Origin: Taudactylus pleione
Taxonomy: Eukaryota; Chordata; Amphibia; Anura; Myobatrachidae
DNA: 64,000 nucleotides
Direction: 5' to 3'
Assembly: GCA_031769625.1 (NCBI GenBank)
Contig: JAUIMM010000115.1
Span: 18,678,501 to 18,742,500 of the forward strand
The first letter of the stretch is position 1. Each line of letters begins with the position of its first letter. The notes under the pieces are model-generated. The model was not told the origin of the DNA. It made no database searches and was given only the letters and a program-made list of their open reading frames with translations. Positions 55,801 through 58,967 of the stretch are shown piece by piece. The position numbers and the translations under genes are program-made.

Positions 55801-57285
55801 CAGCCTATAAAATGTAAGTTAGAAGCTGATTGGTTGGTGACTTATATCTCACAATTTTATCTCTCATCAAGCTTTGATACATAGGCCCCTATAAATCTTC
55901 CTACTCACATTCTCACAAGAGATTATGATGAGAGACAATTGGGTAGTGGGCATTTACCATGGTCCTTAAGACTGAAGGCCCTAGCACTGCCTTAGAGAAA
56001 CATTCAGTTAGAAACAGACCTGGGATGAGCATCTTTTAATGACACCTTGTCCCTGAACTCAAATTATTATTATGGGCCTCATATTTGACCTTCTGTACCT
56101 TATTCCCATAAGTACTCTGCACCTGCTGTACTTTAGCAATATATGACTAATCAGACCAAAATTACATGATGAGCAGATGTGAAAAAAAATAACTTACAAG
56201 GGATATTGTGGGGTCTTCATAAAAGCTGCCAAATAAATCAGGAGATGAAACATCAACTGAAAGGCTATGAAATAAAGAGGTTATTGTTAGACTCGTAGGA
56301 AAAAAGATTGGTAACATTTCTTGAACTAAATACTTAGACAAACTGTAGAGTAATTTCTGCGGGGGCATACAGATCTCATAACCATTCATTTATTTTTCCA
56401 AGAATATCACCTTTTTAACCATACAGTACAAATGAAAAGAAATGTTGGTCTTGAAGCTAACCTACAAATTGCTGTAAATCTGTTGGCTGCTGCTGGAGAT
56501 AACTAATCACAAAAAAATGCTGAATACATTTAAAATGATTTTCTAGTTTTAACTAGTATCTGAATAATAAACTTATTAATTTAAATAGCTTGTAGTTCAT
56601 TTATATAATTTTCCAACCATTCATTTTAATAATTTTTTTTTACATTTCTGCTTAAATCAGTGTCATCATGACATTTACATATATTATTAGATACAATTAT
56701 CAGAATGATCAGCCACTATATAAAGTTTCATATAGTATTTTTCAGTTGTGACCAGTGGTGTCGAAATGATTTTATGTTGGGGGAGGAGCATTATGTAATT
56801 TTGGTGGGGACGAACCCCCATGCTCCCACCAACAAACCTGTTGCTGGGCGGCAGGCAAATAGGCCCCGGAGCAGCATGAAGCAAGGACTAGAGAAGCGGA
56901 TAGAAATAGGCTGCACGGCCCCTGCACTGCTCCTAGAAGGTTTAATGTGCGGCCTTTTAACTTAAACACAGCACATTACACCTCCTCCCCCTCTGTGCCG
57001 TGCAGGTCCCTTGCAGACTATTGCTATAAAGCACAGCCCCTGACCGCCGCAGCCACAGCTCCACAGTGGTGCCTATCAAATGTTTGGGGGGAGTAAGTCG
57101 CCCCCTTGCCCCCCGTTCCAGCACCTATGCTTGTGACAAACCAGGCATTTCTCAATACGGAGGGAACATGTAAGCAAATGAAGCTACATTTCAGTGTGCA
57201 GATTAATTAATGAAACAACATACTGCTTTGTATCCCCATCTCCATCAGGTTTGGTGCTCAGATATTCAAGGGTGGATATGAAGGC
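12989..57285 (-). CDS. EXOC2: EXOC2 (exocyst complex component Sec5), 3' coding part in nine exons
   Basis: Sec5 is a subunit of the octameric exocyst, which tethers secretory vesicles to the plasma membrane. Its N-terminal Ral-binding domain lies outside the window. The visible exons, in transcript order, are 57285-57224, 56264-56198, 55297-55181, 31333-31192, 17127-17072, 15545-15423, 15288-15227, 14255-14196 and 13076-12989. They total 777 nt, that is 258 codons plus stop. Every junction is GT-AG and every phase matches. Joined, they read through recalled vertebrate EXOC2 landmarks such as [52 protein letters not shown] and [17 protein letters not shown]. The segment should form the C-terminal helical rods of the CATCHR fold. 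Introns of 24 kb and 14 kb are filled with transposons. Upstream exons lie beyond the DIRS element at the right edge. Confidence 0.95.
13077..14195 (-). other. EXOC2: EXOC2 intron (1119 bp) with one MITE
   Basis: The donor side reads AAAAA-GTGAGT at 14195 and the acceptor TTTCACAG. Apart from the 472-bp inverted-repeat element at 13453-13924, I see only unique AT-rich sequence. Confidence 0.8.
13453..13924. mobile_element. GGGCC-type MITE
   Basis: Ends are GGGCCTGATTTGGAG on the left and the near complement of it, CTCAGACTCAGGCCC, on the right. Inner arms carry further complementary blocks, such as CACATTCATATGCACATATT against later sequence. Flanks are AAT and TAT, an imperfect 3-bp duplication. 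The short ORFs inside overlap on both strands and are not genes. Confidence 0.72.
14196..14255 (-). CDS. EXOC2: EXOC2 exon (60 nt)
   Basis: Acceptor CTTGCAG, donor GTGAGT. It encodes [19 protein letters not shown] plus two bases of the next lysine. The first base completes the lysine codon from the upstream exon. The residues match the conserved Sec5 segment before the final helix. Confidence 0.94.
14256..15226 (-). other. EXOC2: EXOC2 intron (971 bp) with long TG repeat next to the donor
   Basis: Begins GTAAGT at 15226 and runs within 14 bases into a TG array (15212-15143). The rest is AT-rich with no visible element. Confidence 0.85.
15143..15212. repeat. (CA)35 / (TG)35 microsatellite
   Basis: A perfect 70-bp dinucleotide array. 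On the transcribed (minus) strand it is (TG)n and starts 15 nt after the donor of the 62-nt EXOC2 exon. Confidence 0.98.
15227..15288 (-). CDS. EXOC2: EXOC2 exon (62 nt)
   Basis: Acceptor CTCAACAG, donor GTAAGT. It encodes [20 protein letters not shown] plus two bases of lysine. The exon is short and sits between a 134-bp intron upstream and the TG-repeat intron downstream. Confidence 0.95.
15423..15545 (-). CDS. EXOC2: EXOC2 exon (123 nt)
   Basis: Acceptor TTTCCAG, donor GTGTGT, phase 0 at both ends, 41 codons. It starts [15 protein letters not shown] and ends [10 protein letters not shown], a strongly conserved helical part of Sec5. Confidence 0.95.
15620..15826. mobile_element. Short MITE with TACACAC ends
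   Basis: The left end TAAAGCTGCATACACAC is mirrored by GTGTGTACCCAGCTTA on the right. A second copy of this end occurs at 37538 (CTAAAGCTGGGTACACAC). Confidence 0.7.
16324..16632. mobile_element. GGGCC-type MITE with internal AT/CA microsatellite
   Basis: Ends are GGGCCTGAATCAGC and GCTGAATCACCCCC. The inner arms include GTAATGCATGCAGGAGGC and CCTCTTGCTGCATTAC. An AT/CA dinucleotide stretch (16435-16494) sits inside. Flanking trinucleotides do not match. Confidence 0.65.
17072..17127 (-). CDS. EXOC2: EXOC2 exon (56 nt)
   Basis: Acceptor ATACTCAG, donor GTGAGT. With the last G of the upstream exon it encodes [19 protein letters not shown], one of the most conserved stretches of Sec5. Confidence 0.95.
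17737..18071. mobile_element. hAT-type MITE made of consecutive hairpins
   Basis: An 8-bp target duplication flanks it: CCCAGTCG at 17729-17736 and CCCAGTCT at 18072-18079. Ends are CAGGGGCGTC and the complement of CAGTGGCATA. Inside are four back-to-back GC-rich hairpins, for example GTAGACTCCGGGCAC paired with GTGCCCGGAGTCTAC (17879-17913) and AATGCCGGAAAATGGC paired with GCCATTTTCTGGCATT (17828-17865). The ORFs crossing it are by-products of the palindromes. Confidence 0.82.
18291..18619. mobile_element. Multi-hairpin MITE with TAA target duplication
   Basis: TAA at 18288-18290 is repeated at 18620-18622. Ends are AGGCGGGTATCCACTTA and TAAGTGGATACCCCCCT. Inside are several separate hairpins: one formed by ACAAACGAGAGCACGA and TCGTGCTCTCGTTTGT, one by GAACGTTCACTCGTTC, and one near the right end by GCGATTG...CAATCGC. 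A 3-bp TAA duplication fits PIF/Harbinger. The 171-residue ORF across it is spurious. Confidence 0.85.
18996..19079 (+). ncRNA. Hammerhead-ribozyme-like motif (variant)
   Basis: The left stem I arm AATAGCTATTGTGGGCATG (18996-19014) pairs with CATGCCCACAAATTGCTATT (19060-19079). Between them lie TTGAAAA (19024-19030), an extra A, stem II GTCC-TCCTAA-GGAT (19032-19045), GAAA (19046-19049), a 2-bp stem III with a 7-nt loop, and GTC before the right arm. This matches the minimal type I hammerhead layout, with UUGAAAA in place of CUGANGA. C3 and G8 are U and A, exactly as in the motif at 9864-9985. Confidence 0.55.
20409..20598. mobile_element. Palindromic MITE (CTATGTAATAGGGTG ends)
   Basis: GGGCCTATGTAATAGGGTG on the left mirrors CACCCTATTACATAAGCCC on the right. 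Inner arms include CCGCTGCGGGAACTC and GAGTTCCCGCAGCGG. The whole unit is close to one long hairpin. Confidence 0.8.
20712..20899. mobile_element. Palindromic MITE, related to the previous one
   Basis: TATTAGGTTCTGATATTATG is mirrored by CATAATATCAGAACCTATTA. The right end continues CATAACCCCC, like the neighbouring family. The centre carries ATCAGTTAGAAGG against CCTTCTAACTGAT. Confidence 0.75.
21021..21206. mobile_element. Short MITE (CATACTTGCCAA ends)
   Basis: Left CATACTTGCCAA and right TTAGCAAGTATG form the terminal repeat. Another copy of the family lies at 35981-36266. Confidence 0.6.
21985..22068. mobile_element. Solitary end of a mariner-like MITE
   Basis: GGCGTATTGAGGATAGGTGT and GGACACATCTG followed by TA match, in reverse, the left end of the elements at 25433 and 32087. 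I could not find the partner end. Confidence 0.5.
23609..24005. mobile_element. Palindromic MITE (TATCCAATTAGC ends)
   Basis: The left end has GGGGGGTATCCAATTAGC and the right GTTAATTGGATACCCCCC. The symmetry continues outward into ACAAATCCTAT and ATAGGATTTGT, so either the true terminal repeat is longer or the insertion split a palindrome. Internal complementary blocks (ACACATAGGTCC and relatives) are weaker. Relatives lie at 24477-24800 and 35958-37173. Confidence 0.78.
24477..24800. mobile_element. Diverged relative of the TATCCAATTAGC MITE
   Basis: Shares the layout and words of 23609-24005 (GGGGCTATCTAATAAGCCC, ACACATAGATCCG, CCCGAAAAG), but its ends are eroded. Borders are approximate. 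Confidence 0.5.
25433..26308. mobile_element. Mariner-like MITE interrupted by another MITE
   Basis: TA flanks both ends (25431-25432, 26309-26310). The left end CACAGGTGTCCCCATACACC mirrors the right end GTGTATGAGGACACATCTG. An uninterrupted 411-bp relative at 32087-32497 shows that 25676-26148 is foreign to it. Confidence 0.78.
25676..26148. mobile_element. GGGCC-type MITE nested in a mariner-like MITE
   Basis: Ends are GGGCCTGATTCAGG and CCGAATCAGGCCC. The nearly matching trinucleotides TCA and ACA flank it. The host element's sequence resumes directly on both sides. Confidence 0.75.
26810..26941. repeat. Inverted repeat, 21-bp arms
   Basis: GTGTCCATACATCACTAATTA at 26810-26830 pairs, with one mismatch, with TAATCAGTGATGTATGGACA and the next base (26921-26941). 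It may be the centre of a larger MITE whose ends I cannot place. Confidence 0.6.
27305..27600. mobile_element. MITE-like repeat with telomere-like GGTTAGG interior
   Basis: Ends hold GCCGGCGGTCGAAATGCCG hairpin-forming sequence on the left and CCGGACTTCCGGCGTCGG on the right. The interior is a degenerate G-rich array with repeated GGAGGTTAGG and GGGTTAGGG words plus a C14 tract (about 27357-27370). A second member is at 30185-30440. Confidence 0.6.
27866..28338. mobile_element. Mariner-like MITE (same end family as 32087)
   Basis: The left end ACAGATGTTCCGACATACAT mirrors the right end ATGTATGTGGACCCATCTG, followed by TA. A long internal inverted repeat includes AGCACAAGCAGCTTCTGCTG and its complement at 28202-28222. 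The central hairpin is CTACGTTACAGTGT paired with ACACTGTAACGTAG. Confidence 0.72.
28533..29086. mobile_element. Serial-hairpin MITE, copy M1
   Basis: ATA at 28530-28532 is repeated at 29087-29089. Ends are GGCCCTGATTCAGAG and the complement of a GGGGGTCATTCAG-type end. The 554-bp body is a chain of about eleven separate hairpins at 28537-28583, 28602-28622, 28629-28650, 28675-28706, 28728-28752, 28757-28791, 28791-28820, 28830-28866, 28891-28934, 28988-29018 and 29039-29072. The one at 28791-28820 is a perfect 30-bp palindrome. Other copies are at 38257 (reversed) and 50879. The ORFs on both strands here are by-products of the symmetry. Confidence 0.9.
29170..29482. mobile_element. hAT-type MITE (CAGTGTTCTCCCCAG ends)
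   Basis: CAGTGTTCTCCCCAGAATTT on the left and CTGGGGAGAACACTG on the right are 15-bp perfect terminal repeats of hAT style. Inner sequence repeats GCCGGGTGG and CCAGGTGGTGCACCC. I see no clean 8-bp duplication. Confidence 0.75.
29582..29896. mobile_element. Tc1/mariner-superfamily MITE (GGTTGAGTCTCCC ends)
   Basis: TA at 29580-29581 and 29897-29898 flanks the ends CAGGTTGAGTCTCCCAAATC and the complement of CTGGTTGAGTCTCCCAT. Symmetric inner words include GTATTTTGGATAT and ATTTCAGAATATT. It is probably pogo/Tigger-like from the end sequence (inference). Confidence 0.75.
29912..31153. mobile_element. hAT-like element with a nested GC-rich MITE
   Basis: The left end CAGTAAGGATTCCCAAACT resembles the complement of the right end AGTTTGGGAACCACTG up to spacing. 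ACTTA precedes the left end and follows the right end. No transposase is readable in the 1.2 kb. The segment 30185-30440 is a separate insertion. Confidence 0.55.
30185..30440. mobile_element. Second GGTTAGG-rich MITE-like repeat
   Basis: Begins with the hairpin-forming GCCGGAATCCTGCCACCTGG against CAGAATCCCGGCGCTGG. It continues as a degenerate GGAGGGTTAGGTTTAGGCAC array. It is the same design as 27305-27600. Confidence 0.58.
31192..31333 (-). CDS. EXOC2: EXOC2 exon (142 nt)
   Basis: Acceptor TATTTTAAAG, donor GTAATG after CTACAG. It encodes [19 protein letters not shown] and on through [20 protein letters not shown] to KDCLTPT, ending one base into the glycine codon. This stands alone between two very large introns. 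Confidence 0.95.
31463..31796. mobile_element. Palindromic MITE (TTTACTAAGTGGCGGG ends)
   Basis: GGCAAAATTTACTAAGTGGC is mirrored by GCCACTTAGTAAATTCTGCC. Inner arms include GGCGGTTTTGCAGC and its complement, and the two TCTAAATGACAGCCC words are inverted. The right end abuts a TG/CG microsatellite. Confidence 0.82.
31797..31836. repeat. (TG)n(CG)n microsatellite
   Basis: About 26 bases of TG followed by about 12 bases of CG, adjoining the MITE end. Alternating purine-pyrimidine DNA of this kind can adopt Z-form (general knowledge). Confidence 0.95.
32087..32497. mobile_element. Mariner-like MITE, uninterrupted copy
   Basis: TA flanks at 32085-32086 and 32498-32499. Ends are CAGTGGTGTCCTTATACACC and GTGTATGAGGACACATCTG. 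It serves as the empty-site reference for the nested copy at 25433-26308: both contain GAAGCACAACAGAACTTGGC and AGATTCAGAC. Confidence 0.82.
33582..33909. mobile_element. Palindromic MITE (CAATTCAATT ends)
   Basis: GGGGGCAATTCAATTCC on the left and AATTTAATCGCCCCCC on the right. Second-level arms are GAGCAATTCAATTGCTG and CAACAATTCAATTGCTC. Confidence 0.72.
34249..34578. mobile_element. Multi-hairpin MITE (CTATCCATTA ends)
   Basis: GCCTATCCATTA and TAATGGATAGGC form the ends. Inside are hairpins such as GGCGACCTGAAAGTCTGAAC against GTTCAGACCTTCAGGTCGCC, and near the right end ACCCGACTTTGTGAAC-like arms around CAAAACC/GGTTTTG. Flanking TAA and TAT nearly match. The design is that of 18291-18619. 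Confidence 0.75.
35280..35880 (+). pseudogene. Tc1-like transposase remnant
   Basis: Eroded plus-strand sequence still shows Tc1 transposase order. GATGTGGCAGAAAGCTTTGG precedes the first catalytic region, followed by a KHGGD-type glycine box, AAAGCTGAGACTAGGGAC, CCTAGTCACAGCCCTGAC (the SPD box) and TTTGCAAGGAAGAATGGGC. A degraded C-terminus with CTGGCTGCAG and AAGTATTGA lies at 35802-35845. Frameshifts and a missing DND box make it dead. It belongs to a third Tc1 family, different from those at 1 and 2123. Confidence 0.72.
35981..36266. mobile_element. Nested MITE (GACTTGCC ends)
   Basis: Left CAGACTTGCCTACCCTTCCG and right GTCGGCAAGTATG form the ends. The left half includes a CGGGAGCCTCCCGAATATCG hairpin cluster. 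Family member at 21021-21206. Confidence 0.6.
36588..37146. mobile_element. Nested GGGCC-type MITE, AGT target duplication
   Basis: AGT flanks both ends. GGGCTCGATTCAGACCCACT mirrors the complement of AGCGGGTCTGAATCGGGCCC. Its end is close to that of the serial-hairpin family (GATTCAGACCC), but the body is different. Confidence 0.75.
37538..37870. mobile_element. MITE fragment with TACACAC end
   Basis: Left end CTAAAGCTGGGTACACAC, as at 15620. The right border is uncertain. Inner CCCAGTTG and CAACTGGGC words pair. Confidence 0.45.
38257..38803. mobile_element. Serial-hairpin MITE, copy M2 (reverse orientation)
   Basis: TCT at 38254-38256 is repeated at 38804-38806. Ends are GGGGCTGATTCAGACC and the complement of GGGCCTGATTCAGAGCC. 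The hairpins match those of 28533-29086 in reverse order. They include a near-perfect palindrome around CTGACATCAGTAGTGATGTC, the AAAGGGGGCGTGCTGTC pair with its complement, and the GCGCACGACGGAG pair with its complement. This copy has the cleanest stems. Confidence 0.9.
38846..39049. mobile_element. Short hAT MITE, intact
   Basis: CTTTATTT at 38838-38845 is repeated exactly at 39050-39057, the 8-bp duplication of hAT transposons. Ends are CACAGGTTCTCCAACTC and the complement of CAGTGGTTCTCAAACTC. The 204-bp body is the reference for the interrupted copy at 43640-50613. Confidence 0.93.
39380..41200 (+). pseudogene. L1-type LINE fragment, plus strand
   Basis: Plus-strand frames keep pieces of an L1 ORF2. 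A late endonuclease part ([19 protein letters not shown]) lies at 39640-39700. After a large internal deletion comes reverse transcriptase with the catalytic [11 protein letters not shown] box near 40195-40230. Downstream is a thumb/connection segment with KMNVLP and [10 protein letters not shown] near 40525-40600. Many stops and frameshifts interrupt it. The 3' tail is not clear. Confidence 0.7.
39822..39890. repeat. Short dispersed repeat (AATGCTGGGACTTGTAGTTT)
   Basis: Contains AATGCTGGGACTTGTAGTTT followed by CACAACAGCTGGAGTGCC, a word pair I associate with common dispersed repeats of amphibians (recollection, not checked). It interrupts the L1 fragment. Confidence 0.4.
41430..42310. other. 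GC-richer non-coding block
   Basis: Richer in CAGCTG and CTGC words than its surroundings. It has short overlapping ORFs on both strands but no family motif. It could be the 5' UTR of a LINE, but I cannot show that. Confidence 0.35.
42502..43351. mobile_element. Long palindromic MITE (TATTCAATATGGAGCGAAAA ends)
   Basis: GGTATTCAATATGGAGCGAA is mirrored by TTCGCTCCCATATTGAATACC. Second-level arms include CCGTATTCAATTTCAAAGAC and the TATATTGAATACGGGGATAA region. At 850 bp it is the longest of the palindromic elements here. No transposase. Confidence 0.82.
44050..47869 (-). pseudogene. L1 ORF2 (endonuclease and reverse transcriptase), broken
   Basis: The endonuclease starts at 47869: E31 in LQETH, then SLYAPN (about 101-106) and MGDFN with D133. 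After a stop at 47345 the SDHAAVTW box follows near 47205. Reverse transcriptase motifs run KAPGPDGF (46475), [29 protein letters not shown] with the first catalytic D, and FADDVLLF (about 45770). A downstream [16 protein letters not shown] segment lies at 45410. A cysteine-rich C-terminal box with CWRNC and a later HIFWNC lies near 44460-44500. It is interrupted by several stops and frameshifts (for example near 45890 and 47345). The enzyme nicks DNA and copies the LINE RNA; this copy is inactive. Confidence 0.9.
48420..49394 (-). pseudogene. L1 ORF1 (RNA-binding protein), broken
   Basis: Starts [14 protein letters not shown] at 49394. A stop follows at about 49269. Then come remnants of a coiled-coil region ([13 protein letters not shown]), an RRM-like stretch beginning [12 protein letters not shown] near 48950 and a C-terminal domain to about 48420. 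In intact elements the protein coats LINE RNA. Confidence 0.75.
49395..50496 (-). promoter_or_regulatory. L1 5' UTR, presumed internal promoter
   Basis: A 1.1-kb GC- and CpG-richer leader lies before ORF1, as expected for the internal promoter of L1 elements. The short ORFs on both strands here have no family features. Its integrity suggests the insertion was not 5'-truncated. Confidence 0.6.
50879..51419. mobile_element. Serial-hairpin MITE, copy M3
   Basis: ATA at 50876-50878 is repeated at 51420-51422. Ends are GGCCCTCATTCAGAG and the complement of GGCCCTCATTCAGACCC. It has the same hairpin series as M1. Examples are TGGTCGCGATGGTC with GACCATCGCGACCA, GTGGGTTACCACCCAC, GAGCTTCCTGCTC with GAGCAGGAAGCTC, and CTGTCGATCAACATCGACAG. 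The loops and stems have diverged from M1 and M2. Confidence 0.9.
51596..53235 (+). mobile_element. Tc1-like DNA transposon, copy 2 (complete)
   Basis: TA at 51594-51595 and 53236-53237. Ends are CAGTCAGGTGCATAAATATT and the complement GCACCTGACTG. Terminal repeats of about 210 bp contain the same inner direct blocks as copy 1, the IR/DR layout. At 1640 bp it is complete and close to copy 1 in sequence. Confidence 0.96.
51949..52949 (+). pseudogene. Tc1-like transposase, copy 2, frameshifted
   Basis: ATG at 51949 opens [17 protein letters not shown], and the helix-turn-helix region is intact where copy 1 is broken. A single-base deletion at about 52092 (ACCGAGAGC versus ACCGGAGAGC) shifts the frame; the main frame resumes at 52140. 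Catalytic [16 protein letters not shown] and IEHAFH are all kept. Compared with copy 1 there is a 3-base loss in the glycine-rich GGG box and a one-base loss near 52945 that removes the last residues. Each copy is thus broken in different places. Confidence 0.92.
53650..54720. repeat. 34-bp minisatellite, about 27 units
   Basis: From about 53820 to 54715 a 34-bp unit (starts GCATTACAAGTATCATTCTT, continues ATCCACCATACTGC) repeats head to tail with few changes. Variants are ATCCAGC in two adjacent units, TACTAG in two, and TGTGC for TGCGC in some. From 53650 to 53820 are degenerate, older units (ACTGCATATCACAAG). The open reading frames are a by-product of three 34-bp units making 102 bases. 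Confidence 0.97.
55181..55297 (-). CDS. EXOC2: EXOC2 exon (117 nt)
   Basis: Acceptor CCAACATCAG, donor GTATAG after ACGCAG, phase 0 at both ends, 39 codons. It encodes [20 protein letters not shown] and [19 protein letters not shown]. It is a strong match to the Sec5 segment after the SPDLFGS region. Confidence 0.95.
55298..56197 (-). other. EXOC2: EXOC2 intron (900 bp) with one MITE
   Basis: GTAAGT donor at 56197 and TCAG acceptor at 55298. It contains the palindromic element at 55711-55889 and otherwise nothing I can name. Confidence 0.85.
55711..55889. mobile_element. Diverged palindromic MITE related to 11041
   Basis: Left GGTGCCTATCTAGCATAGC and right GATACATAGGCCCC. The centre shares AGCTCCTAACGGTCATTTTTC-type sequence and CAAACACAGCCT with the element at 11041. 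Confidence 0.68.
56198..56264 (-). CDS. EXOC2: EXOC2 exon (67 nt)
   Basis: Acceptor TATTTCATAG, donor GTAAGT. The first base completes a histidine codon, then [20 protein letters not shown] and SL. The SPDLFGS motif is a clear Sec5 landmark. Confidence 0.93.
56265..57223 (-). other. EXOC2: EXOC2 intron (959 bp) with a GC-rich repeat
   Basis: The block 56755-57130 (starting CAGTGGTGTCGAAATG, ending near GCACCTATGC) is GC-richer and resembles a degenerate hAT-type insertion, but I could not pair its ends. Confidence 0.5.
57224..57285 (-). CDS. EXOC2: EXOC2 exon (62 nt), most upstream in window
   Basis: Acceptor TTATTAAACAG, donor GTATGT after AAAGCA. It encodes [20 protein letters not shown] plus two bases. 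Phase 0 at its start. The exon before it lies beyond 64000. Confidence 0.92.
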
Positions 57286-58512
57286 CTGTTTAATAAGAAA
57301 CACAATGAGGGGGAGAAAAATAAACATTTGGCAGATATAACAGGAAGGCATGTAAATAAGTAACCAGTCACATGTCTCTGACAAAGCTGCTGTCATTCAA
57401 TATCAGACATACTGTATATATAAACTTTCTTACCTATTAAATATTAATCCTAATCCTCCAATCCTTTTATACAATTCTATTGCCATCAGTGCACTTTTAT
57501 GATGTATAAATGTTTTTTATTATAATAAAAACATGTGATGTTACACAGATCTGCACTGTATTTTAATACAACTGTTCATTTCATCCTAATATTTAGACAT
57601 ATACAATTTATTTTATTAAATAATTTATTATTTTATATTATTATTTTAGCACTGTTTAGTCCTTTATTTACATTTTAGCTCTACAAGCTAGGGGGTTGAT
57701 ATCCCTTCTGCACAGCAGCTTATTACCTCTCATTGAGCGCCCCAAAGGGTTTCCGTTTCTTTTTCCAAGTAGCCAAATTCTGCTTTATAGGACTAAGACT
57801 TTATAGTCCTATAGCACATATTTACTTATAAATAAAGTTATATCTTGCATAACCTATTTCTGGGTGTAGAAAATCTCACCAAAATGCATCAACATAATAA
57901 TTTTTAAAAAAGTACAGTATAAACCTCAATTAAATTAAAATCTGGTGGCTTTTGGAGCACGTCAATTTTAGGATCCTGACATATTTTGTAGAAAATACAG
58001 TATACCAATAGTCCATGAGACCACCACCGCAATAAAGTGTCCGAAAAGCACGAGTTCCGCACACTTACTGACTGCCATGGCAATGTTCATGCACTGATGA
58101 TGAGGGCTTTTTTATTTTTCATATGTAGTAAATTGAACTTTTATTGGGAAAACAAAGGAGGGAATAAATTAATGAATATATATATAGATGGATTTCAAAG
58201 TCTTGTGAGAAAACAAAAGAGGGAGCACTGGCAGAAGATCGGTACTTCAAATATAACATTAGTAATACTTGTAAATTAGTTTGGAGATGGAACCAATTGA
58301 TTTCAGTGACGAGGGTTGTGGAGATAATGGTGTGGTAGGTACAAAGTGATAATAGTGGAGGTGGATAAGTCATGGGCTCCTTTGTAGCTGGATCAGAAGC
58401 CATTTTACTGTGTGTGTTAAGGTGAGAATTGTGTAACAGTAAAATAGGCTTGGGATGGATGTGGGTGCCTCAGGGTACTGGGAAGGGAAAAATGTCCCAT
58501 TACTTGGAATAA
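57286..58512 (-). other. EXOC2: EXOC2 intron, part before the DIRS element
   Basis: AT-rich; no exon with splice borders or terminal-repeat pair seen. Short ORFs near 58037-58403 have no family features. Confidence 0.55.
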
Positions 58513-58714
58513 AAATAAGAGATATGGTAAGACCTTACTTTTGCTATCTCTATTTCTACGAAGTCCATAGGTATCCACAGGAGACCTTGGGGTATAGGTT
58601 GGTGACGTCAGTCGTCGAGCACCTCAATAGTTGAAATTGTGCTCCCAGGATGCACCAGGTCCCTCTCCTATACTCCATCCCCATGCCAAGGCACCTCAGT
58701 TTCGTAACAAGCCA
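58513..58714 (+). repeat. DIRS copy 2 left inverted terminal repeat
   Basis: Homologous to 4810-5014 of copy 1: GAGATATGGTAAG tip, CCCAGGATGCACCAGG core, GGCACCTCAGTTTCGTAAC inner edge. Its partner lies outside the window. Confidence 0.85.
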
Positions 58715-58854
58715 ATGGCCGGAGGAGGAGAAGAAGAAGAAGGAAGTTCTGGAACACACAAGAATCACATTCTCACATACAGAAGGAGACATAAAAACTG
58801 GTGACCAGAATATAGCCCATCTGCACACAGGTGCGACAGGGTGGGAGTCCTGTG

Positions 58855-58952
58855 GATCCCTATGGACTTCGTAGAAATAGAGAGAACAAAGGTAAGGTCT
58901 TACCATATCTCTTATTTTCTACTGCAGGATCCACAGGAGACTTTGGGGATGT
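58855..58952 (+). repeat. DIRS copy 2 internal complementary region
   Basis: The first half, up to about 58914, is the reverse complement of 58513-58570. The second half (TTTCTACTGCAGGATCCAC and on) should complement the missing right terminus. Confidence 0.82.
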
Positions 58953-58967
58953 CCCAAAGCAGTCTAC

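Noticed and set aside
57900..58450. Further EXOC2 exon upstream of 57285
   Set aside because: I found no segment with acceptor, donor and Sec5-like residues before the DIRS element; the next exon is probably outside the window.
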